Assembly (NCBI GenBank): GCA_002401385.1
Contig: NVSY01000021.1
Coordinates: forward strand, 29,304 to 39,573
Source: Flavobacteriaceae bacterium
Lineage (GTDB): Bacteria; Bacteroidota; Bacteroidia; Flavobacteriales; Flavobacteriaceae
Direction: 5' to 3'
Length of the DNA stretch: 10,270 bases
Shown piece after piece: positions 5,410-10,270 of this stretch. Made by a program: the position numbers and the translations under genes. The notes below the pieces were generated by a model. It was not told the DNA's origin and ran no database searches. It saw only the letters and a list, made by a program, of their open reading frames with translations. The first letter of the stretch is position 1. The number at the start of each line of letters is the position of its first letter.

Positions 5410-5513
5410 GATATAGTGAAATTTGCATGGTAACAATCTTGATTTTATTTCTTTTTCAAAATTGTGTATCCTAGAAAATGTGAGTTACATTGAAATTGTT
5501 GTTTTTGAAAAAA

Positions 5514-5542
5514 TTGAACAGATCATTAACCGATCTGTTCAA
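5514..5542 (-). terminator. Strong Rho-independent terminator of the sigma-factor operon
   Basis: A perfect 11-bp inverted repeat, TTGAACAGATC / GATCTGTTCAA, encloses a 7-nt loop and is followed on the minus strand by TTTTTTC. It lies about 58 bp past the stop codon of the last gene. On the plus strand the arm is followed by A residues, so it acts mainly for the minus-strand operon. Confidence 0.85.
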
Positions 5543-5600
5543 ACAAAAAAGGTATTTCATAAAAAACAGCATCAAATATTACACATTTTATTATTGATAT

Positions 5601-6194
5601 TTAGTCCGTTATGTCGGCTTTTAATTTTATAATATCATTCAATTTTTGCATTTCCTTTTTAACACTTTTTCTTATTATAATAAAAAGTATTCCCCCAATA
5701 ATTACGTACGAAATATCAATTAAAACTAAATTCCAATATGCTATATATAAACTAAATTCTGGTGTAATCATATAAAACCCAATAGTATATAAAACAACAA
5801 CTACTGGTGCTACAACATTATGAATTGTTTTTCTAAACTCATGAAAATTGATGGTATTTTCAGTTGTTTTTAAAGCGCTATCAAGATTATTTATTTTTTT
5901 TGCTTTATAAATACTAATTACTTCAATTATAATTCTAAATAGCAGTCCAGAAATCATTAATCCTACACCAATTCTGCTAAGTAGCTCTTTGACTGGTGCT
6001 ACGCTATAAAAAAACAGGGAAATGGTGATTAGTGTTGCCAATAAAATTGTAATTGTTCCATAATAGAAAAAATAATTTTCTTTTTCTTTCTTCCTTATTT
6101 TACTATGTATTTTATCTAAACTGTTAGTAGAAAGTTTAATCTCCTTTTTGTTGTTGTTCCATTTATTTTGAAGTTCAATAAATTCATTATCCAT
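5601..6194 (-). CDS. Four-helix membrane protein, likely partner of the adjacent ECF sigma factor
   Basis: The 197-residue protein has a soluble N-terminal segment of about 40 residues (E-L-Q-N-K-W-N-N-N, a Trp-containing opening often seen in sigma-linked membrane proteins of Bacteroidota). Four hydrophobic helices follow at about 42-64, 74-95, 126-143 and 155-174, then a charged C-terminal tail. The short cytosolic N-terminus and co-translation with a sigma factor suggest an anti-sigma or sigma-anchoring role. There is no classical zinc-finger anti-sigma motif (H-x3-C-x2-C) and no FecR domain. The start overlaps the sigma gene's end by 8 bp, which indicates translational coupling. It is the last gene before the terminator at 5514-5542. 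The function is inferred from context. Confidence 0.65.
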   Translation of the reverse strand: MDNEFIELQNKWNNNKKEIKLSTNSLDKIHSKIRKKEKENYFFYYGTITILLATLITISLFFYSVAPVKELLSRIGVGLMISGLLFRIIIEVISIYKAKKINNLDSALKTTENTINFHEFRKTIHNVVAPVVVVLYTIGFYMITPEFSLYIAYWNLVLIDISYVIIGGILFIIIRKSVKKEMQKLNDIIKLKADITD

Positions 6195-6693
6195 TTTCAG
6201 TGTTTTTTAATATTGTTTCAAGACGTTTCTTAATTCTATGAATTTTAACTCTCACATTGGTAGGTTTTATACCAATAATTTCTGAAATACTATCATAATC
6301 TTGGTTTTCTAAAACCATCATAATTAGTAATCTGTCTATTTTTTTTAGTTGCCCTATTGCCGTATATAACCTCTGAATATTTGGATTTGTTACGGTTTCA
6401 TTATTTACAACAGCGTTTTGGCTTTCTATTTCCAAAATAGGATATGTTTGTTCTTTTTTCTCCTTTTTTATATATTGCAAACAAGTATTTACGGTAATTC
6501 TATAAATCCAAGTTTTATAAGTTGATGCTCCTTTGAATTTTTCTAAATTATTCCAAACACTTATAAAAACTTCTTGTAATAAGTCATTTGCTATATCGAT
6601 ATCTCCTTTAACAAACCCCAAACACATTTGTAAAACCATTGGTTGGTGTTGATGGTAAATTGTTTCAAAATATGCATCTCTATTTTTTCCCAT
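6187..6693 (-). CDS. ECF-type RNA polymerase sigma factor
   Basis: An alternative sigma factor of the ECF class that would direct RNA polymerase to a small set of promoters. Region 2 is clear: D-L-L-Q-E-V-F-I-S-V-W-N-N-L, then F-K-G-A-S-T-Y-K-T-W-I-Y-R-I-T-V-N-T-C (core binding and -10 recognition). Region 4 is the helix-turn-helix I-G-Q-L-K-K-I-D-R-L-L-I-M-M-V-L-E-N ... I-S-E-I-I-G-I-K-P-T-N-V-R-V-K-I-H-R-I-K-K-R-L (-35 recognition). I chose ATG 6693 (168 residues, MGKNRDAY). An in-frame ATG at 6708 is possible and would add MTFYS. With 6693 the gene overlaps the hydrolase gene by 14 bp, and its end overlaps the membrane-protein gene by 8 bp. All three are therefore probably translated from one message. 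The sigma factor may control its own operon. Confidence 0.9.
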   Translation of the reverse strand: MGKNRDAYFETIYHQHQPMVLQMCLGFVKGDIDIANDLLQEVFISVWNNLEKFKGASTYKTWIYRITVNTCLQYIKKEKKEQTYPILEIESQNAVVNNETVTNPNIQRLYTAIGQLKKIDRLLIMMVLENQDYDSISEIIGIKPTNVRVKIHRIKKRLETILKNTENG

Positions 6694-7567
6694 TGAATAA
6701 AAAGTCATTTACAGATTTATAAAACCATGTTGGTTGGTCAAACATCACAAAATGTTTACTATTAGGTACCATTCTAATCGTTTTATTAGATAAGTTTGAA
6801 TATTGATTTTCGTAATTTTCTTTTGCTATTTTAAGGTTAGGAAAAGAAGCTCCTACTATTAAAGTTTGACACTTAATGTTGCTTAAAACATTTCTTAAAT
6901 CAAGTTTTAACAAATCTGTAAATCCATAAACCCAAGTTTTTCGGTCTGCTTCTAGTATCCAATTTGTTAAAACATCAATTTTAGCACTATTTATTGTCAT
7001 ATTTGATGCCATCATTGATGCCATATTTTTGAATTGTTCCTCGTCCATTTCAAGCATTTGTTTATTGTATGGGCTATTATAGAACAGACTTTCTGCTGAT
7101 ACATTTGGCATCATCACTTCACGCATACAAGGCAAGGCTTCAACTATAACAATTTTTGAAACTCTATTTGGTAGTTCTGATGCTATATCAACAGCCAAAT
7201 TCCCTCCCATACTGTGTCCAATTATTACTATTTTATTTAGGTTATTAGTTTTTATATACTGAATAATTGATTTTTTGATCGTGTCATACCAAGGCATTTC
7301 TATTGGTTTGTTTCCATTAAATCCCGCATAAGAAAAGAGATAAGATTTTCTTTTCAAAGATAAATTCTCAATGGTTTCTTTCCATATTGAGCCAGAAACT
7401 GTAAAACCTGGAAGATATAAAATTGGTTTTCCTTTTCCAATTGTCTCAACTGTAAATGGTGTCGGGTCTAAATTTTTTGATTGATTTACACTTCTTTTTA
7501 ATGAAGAGCAACTCAATGTATTTATTGCTACAATAAAGAAGATGAATAATTTTAGTGCTTTTAACAT
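6680..7567 (-). CDS. Alpha/beta-hydrolase lipoprotein, first gene of the sigma-factor operon
   Basis: The 295-residue precursor has a lipoprotein signal (LFIFFIVAINTLS, Cys20, then Ser-Ser). The mature part is an alpha/beta-hydrolase: the oxyanion region Y-L-P-G-F (51-55), the nucleophile elbow G-H-S-M-G-G with Ser119, an I-V-E-A-L-P-C-M-R segment (141-149), and the catalytic His272 in N-S-K-H-F-V-M-F-D. The usual acid after strand 7 is not obvious: V-G-A-S-F-P stands where an Asp is common. Glu143 at the end of strand 6 is a possible replacement. Related hydrolases with V-D-A-L-P in that place are, as I recall, common in Bacteroidota. It should be anchored in the periplasm or outer membrane, and its substrate is unknown (an ester or peptide). 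It overlaps the sigma-factor gene by 14 bp. The operon suggests an envelope enzyme whose expression or product is tied to the sigma factor. Confidence 0.8.
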   Translation of the reverse strand: MLKALKLFIFFIVAINTLSCSSLKRSVNQSKNLDPTPFTVETIGKGKPILYLPGFTVSGSIWKETIENLSLKRKSYLFSYAGFNGNKPIEMPWYDTIKKSIIQYIKTNNLNKIVIIGHSMGGNLAVDIASELPNRVSKIVIVEALPCMREVMMPNVSAESLFYNSPYNKQMLEMDEEQFKNMASMMASNMTINSAKIDVLTNWILEADRKTWVYGFTDLLKLDLRNVLSNIKCQTLIVGASFPNLKIAKENYENQYSNLSNKTIRMVPNSKHFVMFDQPTWFYKSVNDFLFNGKK

Positions 7568-7918
7568 AATACTATTTTTTAATTGTTTTCCTCTTTGATT
7601 AAAAAAAGTAGTTTTTGTTACACTTTTGTTTTTTATTTTGGTTATTCTTATTCCAATTCCTTTTCTATTTTGAATACAAACACCATATATCTACAATAGC
7701 TACCTAAAAGTGAGTACAACACCTTTAGCTTTCTTGAATATGCCCTTCCCCAGTAACAACATCGATAACATCCATATAGTTTACAACAATTGTATACTAC
7801 TTAGTAGTACTTATGAATCCCAAATAAGTAGTTTTTAATTAGTGATTTGTTCTTTTTAACAATGAAATTTCAGGTTTTCTCTTAGGAATTAATAGTTCTA
7901 TTTTGTAGCCTTTTCAAC
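7568..7918. other. 351-bp intergenic region upstream of the sigma-factor operon
   Basis: No exact TAnnTTTG box was found on the minus strand here, so the operon promoter is not identified. The stretch at 7683-7712 (CACCATATATCTACAATAGC, then TACCT) resembles part of the diverged leader repeat at 1911-1935 and 4331-4345. A minus-strand frame at 7725-7775 would encode 16 residues (MDVIDVVTGEGHIQES) and reads like the C-terminus of a lost gene. A 15-bp palindrome lies at 7795-7809 (TACTACT-T-AGTAGTA). No terminator with a T-run was found after the gamma-glutamyltransferase gene. Confidence 0.45.
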
Positions 7919-9616
7919 TTAATATCCAGCTGCTTGCCCGTCTTTTCGACTTTCTGAAGCGCCATGATAGACTTTATTTTCTTTGTCCCACAAAATCGCT
8001 TGATAACCGCCGTATATGCCTCTTCCAAAACTTACCTTATGCTTTTTATCCATAAGTCCTCTTACAGTTTTATAAGAAATACCCGATTCCAGTCTTATTT
8101 CTCCAGTTCCTTTCTGAGTTATTCCTGTTGGAGTTGATGTGCCAATATGGTCCCATCGAGGAGCGTCTCCAGCTTCCTGTAAATTCATACCAAAGTCTAT
8201 GAGGTTCATTACTATTTGTGTATGCCCTTGAGGTTGAAAATCTCCTCCCATGACACCAAAGCTCACAAATGGTTCTGCATCTTTTGTGATAAAAGCGGGT
8301 ATGATCGTATGAAAAGGTCTTTTGTCAGGTTGATACGTATTGGCCTGTCCTCTTTTTAAACTGAACAATTCACCACGATCCTGAAGCATGAATCCTAGTT
8401 TTGGTGGCACCATTCCTGAGCCCATACCACGATAATTACTTTGAATTAATGAAATCATATTTCCGTATTTGTCAGCAACAGTCAAATAAACCGTTTCCCC
8501 TGCACTGATTTCTCCTGCTTCATAAGTAGAAGCTCTGTTACTAATTAACTTTCTTCTTTCTTCTGCATAACTATCCGATAATAATTTTTTTATGGGTACA
8601 TTAGTAAAATCCATATCAGCATAGTATTTGGCTCTGTCCTCAAAAGCTAATTTTTTAGCTTCTGTAAAAAGATGAAGATGCGCTGCACTGCCAAAATTAA
8701 TTTTAGAGAAGTCATACCCTTCAAGTATTTGAAGCATTTGTAGTGCAGCTATTCCCTGACCATTTGGAGGAAGTTCCCAAACATCATAACCTCTATAGTT
8801 TATTGAAACAGGGGTCACCCATTCTGAATGATGGGCTGCCAAATCTCTTTCTGACAAGAAGCCACCTTGACCCTGTATAAAGTTGGCGATAGTTTTCGCA
8901 ATTTCACCCTTGTAAAATGCATCCCTCCCTTCTTTGGCGATTTTTTTATACGTAGTAGCCAAATAAAGATTTTTGTAAATCTCTCCTTCTCCCACTAAGT
9001 GATTCATATTTTGCTTTATATATGTGTCTTCAATGTTTGGATAACCCAATTTCATAAAATAAGGAATGGATTTTTGCATATACCAAGCGATAAGCTCTGT
9101 TAGCGGAAAACCTGTTTCAGCATACGATATAGCGGGCGCCAAAATATCCTCCATTCTCATTGATCCAAACTTTTGATGCAACTCAAACCAGCCATCAACA
9201 GTGCCAGGAACACTCACTGGAAGAGGTCCATAAGATGGAATTTTTTCCATCCCTTTATTTTCGAAATATTCTAATGTTAACTCTTTTGGCGATCTTCCAC
9301 TGGCATTAAGTCCATAAAGTTTTTTTGTTTTCGCATCCCAAACAATTGCGAACAAATCTCCTCCAATACCACTTCCTGTAGGTTCCATGAGTCCTAATGC
9401 CGCATTTGCTGCAATGGCGGCATCAATTGCATTACCACCGTTTTTAAGTATGTCAAGTCCAATTTGTGTTGCCAATGGATGACTTGTTGCAACCATTCCT
9501 TTTTGTGCCAATACTTCAGATCTTGTAGCAAATGATGCACCTGTTACTCTGTCCTGACCGAATAAAAAGGAGGTGGATAGAATACTTAACAATAGGTTTA
9601 GAATAAATATTTTCAT
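7919..9616 (-). CDS. ggt: Gamma-glutamyltransferase-family N-terminal nucleophile hydrolase, exported
   Basis: The 565-residue length is typical of the family. Residues 1-20 form a signal peptide (MKIFILNLLLSILSTSFLFG), so it acts in the periplasm. The large-subunit part has M-V-A-T-S-H-P-L-A-T (41-50) and G-G-N-A-I-D-A-A-I-A (60-69), both family signatures. The autocleavage site is Thr375 in G-E-T-V-Y-L-T-V-A-D-K-Y-G-N. Thr375 becomes the nucleophile of the small subunit (375-565), followed by a substrate loop with G-V-M-G-G-D-F-Q-P-Q-G-H near 454-465. Classical enzymes transfer or hydrolyse the gamma-glutamyl group of glutathione. The Q-P-Q-G-H loop is instead typical of the wider gamma-glutamyltransferase/acylase-like branch, so glutathione is not certain as the substrate. 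It stands alone behind hairpin leader copy 3, the only enzyme of central interest under that element. Confidence 0.9.
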   Translation of the reverse strand: MKIFILNLLLSILSTSFLFGQDRVTGASFATRSEVLAQKGMVATSHPLATQIGLDILKNGGNAIDAAIAANAALGLMEPTGSGIGGDLFAIVWDAKTKKLYGLNASGRSPKELTLEYFENKGMEKIPSYGPLPVSVPGTVDGWFELHQKFGSMRMEDILAPAISYAETGFPLTELIAWYMQKSIPYFMKLGYPNIEDTYIKQNMNHLVGEGEIYKNLYLATTYKKIAKEGRDAFYKGEIAKTIANFIQGQGGFLSERDLAAHHSEWVTPVSINYRGYDVWELPPNGQGIAALQMLQILEGYDFSKINFGSAAHLHLFTEAKKLAFEDRAKYYADMDFTNVPIKKLLSDSYAEERRKLISNRASTYEAGEISAGETVYLTVADKYGNMISLIQSNYRGMGSGMVPPKLGFMLQDRGELFSLKRGQANTYQPDKRPFHTIIPAFITKDAEPFVSFGVMGGDFQPQGHTQIVMNLIDFGMNLQEAGDAPRWDHIGTSTPTGITQKGTGEIRLESGISYKTVRGLMDKKHKVSFGRGIYGGYQAILWDKENKVYHGASESRKDGQAAGY

Positions 9617-9703
9617 GTGTTTAAAATTTTGTAATGACTAAAGTTATTTCAAAATTTGAGAACCCATGTAAGCACTCCCTACACTCGTTCTCACATGAAT
9701 TTA
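9617..9703 (-). promoter_or_regulatory. Repeated hairpin leader, copy 3 (upstream of gamma-glutamyltransferase)
   Basis: The hairpin at 9658-9692 has GAGAAC pairing with GTTCTC, then a GA/GG internal loop. GTGTAG pairs with the CTTACAT arm through T-A, G-C, T-A and A-T plus G-U pairs at both ends. The block ACAAAATTTTAAACACATG ends at the start codon (9616-9614), as in copies 1 and 2. The change of A to G in the inner stem relative to copy 2 keeps a G-U pair. Confidence 0.8.
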
Positions 9704-9709
9704 TTTTAA

Positions 9710-9748
9710 TCATACCCTTGGGGGTATTTTTTGATTAAAAAAATTCAT
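9710..9748 (-). other. 12-codon frame matching that at 366-404, with nested inverted repeats
   Basis: The frame ATG (9748-9746) to TGA (9712-9710) encodes MNFFNQKIPPRV. Outer arms 9704-9712 and 9732-9740 form the same 9-bp inverted repeat as in copy 1. An inner TACCC/GGGTA stem (9713-9717 with 9722-9726) adds to it. The frame coincides with the last 12 codons of the DUF6090-like remnant that reads in from the right, so it may be a leader peptide, a gene end, or both. Confidence 0.3.
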
Positions 9749-10083
9749 GTTCCTTTCATAGATATTACCTTGGCGATCAAAATCAGAATATTGGGTTAGA
9801 TTTCGTACAATTTTTCCTAAAGTATCTAGTTGACTTCTATCGTTGGCTTCAATAATCTTATTGGCATATATAAATTGCTCCATATAGTAATTATTAAAGT
9901 CTTTTTGACTCTGAATTAATTCCTTATCATCTATAATTTGATCTCTAATGTTTTTGTAATAATTCAGTTCCGAATTTCTTTTTATACGACTGTCATTCAT
10001 ATTATTAACCTGAAATGCCAAACCAATACCAAAAACAATTCAAAATGACCGATATAAATAGCTTCTTTTTCGTTCTTTCGTTG
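9710..10083 (-). pseudogene. Frameshifted, 5'-truncated DUF6090-like gene
   Basis: A 103-codon frame (10021-9710) opens with A-F-Q-V-N-N-M-N-D-S-R, followed by a charged helical region (Y-Y-K-N-I-R-D-Q-I-I-D-D-K-E-L). DUF6090-like flavobacterial proteins usually have a membrane helix ending in L-I-A-L-Q-I-N-N-W-N-E before exactly such a helix. The missing helix is found just upstream in another frame: E-A-I-Y-I-G-H-F-E-L-F-L-V at about 10062-10024. The join to G-I-G-L-A-F-Q-V needs a frameshift near 10020-10030. The upstream frame is closed by TAA at 10084-10086 and has no start codon. It is thus a decayed family member lacking its N-terminal basic segment. Its last codons lie in the repeated inverted-repeat block. 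The family assignment is by recall and is moderate. Confidence 0.5.
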
Positions 10084-10086
10084 TTA

Positions 10087-10124
10087 AAAAATCTAACGAT
10101 AGCTATGGCTATCGTTAGATTTTT
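10087..10124. terminator. 17-bp perfect hairpin with T-runs on both strands
   Basis: The arms 10087-10103 and 10108-10124 are exactly complementary around a TATG loop, with A-run and T-run ends. The minus strand reads stem then TTTTTT, the plus strand stem then TTTTT, so it could terminate in both directions. The stop codon (TAA, 10117-10115) of the truncated gene to the right lies inside the stem. It separates two DUF6090-like fragments. Confidence 0.8.
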
Positions 10125-10270
10125 CGCCTACATTTAACGAAAAATAATTCAATTTCTAAACCATCATTCGGAAATACATTTGGTATAATCCCAATCATTA
10201 GCAATAGAATTTCACCAACAGCATACAAAAGGTATCGTTTTAAATTCTTTTCTTTTATAAGCTTTTGTCT
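10115..10270 (-). CDS. Truncated DUF6090-like membrane protein N-terminal part, running off the right edge
   Basis: The minus-strand frame is open from the right edge to TAA at 10117-10115, giving 51 visible residues. It starts R-Q-K-L-I-K-E-K-N-L-K-R-Y-L-L-Y-A-V-G-E and continues I-L-L-L-M-I-G-I. This is the classical opening of DUF6090-like proteins: a basic amphipathic segment, then A-x-G-E-I plus a hydrophobic helix. After M-I-G-I the expected L-I-A-L-Q-I-N-N-W-N-E is replaced by I-P-N-V-F-P-N-D-G-L-E and the frame soon ends in the hairpin. It is therefore cut short, compared with about 250 residues for a full member. The start codon is outside the window. Both this piece and the 9710-10083 remnant carry the membrane helix, so they come from two tandem copies. 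Confidence 0.5.
   Translation of the reverse strand, partial: RQKLIKEKNLKRYLLYAVGEILLLMIGIIPNVFPNDGLEIELFFVKCRRKI

Noticed and set aside
5423..5632. Plus-strand frame of 69 codons
   Set aside because: It spans the terminator hairpin and the end of the opposite gene, and its composition is that of translated A/T-rich intergenic DNA.
7725..7775. Minus-strand 16-residue frame (MDVIDVVTGEGHIQES)
   Set aside because: Composition looks coding-like, but it is too short and has no family I recognise. Kept only as a possible gene remnant in the intergenic entry.
7795..7809. 15-bp palindrome TACTACT-T-AGTAGTA as an operator
   Set aside because: It is isolated, not repeated elsewhere in the window, and not placed at a recognisable promoter.

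Overview
The window looks like an AT-rich chromosome of a marine-type member of the Flavobacteriaceae (Bacteroidota). The evidence is the low GC content, the many short orphan lipoproteins (Lys-rich start, hydrophobic stretch, Cys followed by Ser/Thr/Asp/Asn), genes lacking a Shine-Dalgarno sequence, -7 boxes of the Bacteroidota type (TAnnTTTG), and a DUF6090-like protein family typical of that lineage. No mobile-element enzyme, CRISPR array, tRNA or rRNA was seen.

Layout. The left edge holds the 3' part of a DoxX-like membrane protein (+), then an uncharacterised 133-residue cytosolic protein (+) behind a conspicuous hairpin leader. After about 275 bp without a recognisable gene come four minus-strand genes: a 2H phosphoesterase, a glycine-rich lipoprotein, and two small orphan lipoproteins. 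A plus-strand lipocalin-like lipoprotein (4857-5393) converges on a tight minus-strand operon at 7567-5601, which encodes an alpha/beta-hydrolase lipoprotein, an ECF sigma factor and a four-helix membrane protein that is a likely sigma-factor partner. A strong terminator closes this operon. A periplasmic gamma-glutamyltransferase (9616-7919, minus) follows. The right edge carries two broken DUF6090-like genes separated by a 17-bp perfect hairpin.

The main finding is a repeated 5' leader. Three unrelated genes (the 133-residue protein at 508, the lipoprotein starting at 4170, and the gamma-glutamyltransferase starting at 9616) are each preceded by the same element of about 80-140 bp. It consists of a GAGAAC...GTTCTC hairpin, an A/T-rich spacer, and an almost invariant block ending exactly at the start codon (ACAAAATTTTAAACACATG). 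Similarity stops at the ATG, and the stems differ mostly by pair-preserving changes. Two copies also share an upstream inverted repeat that encodes a 12-codon open frame with similar peptides. This suggests a mobile or widely copied 5'-UTR regulatory RNA; its function is unknown.

A second, more diverged intergenic family places a -7 box (TATCTTTG or TACTTTTG) about 150 bp ahead of minus-strand genes at about 2019, 2961 and 4392. Two of these copies also share an upstream terminator-like segment. The small lipoproteins may therefore sit in repeated terminator-promoter-leader units.
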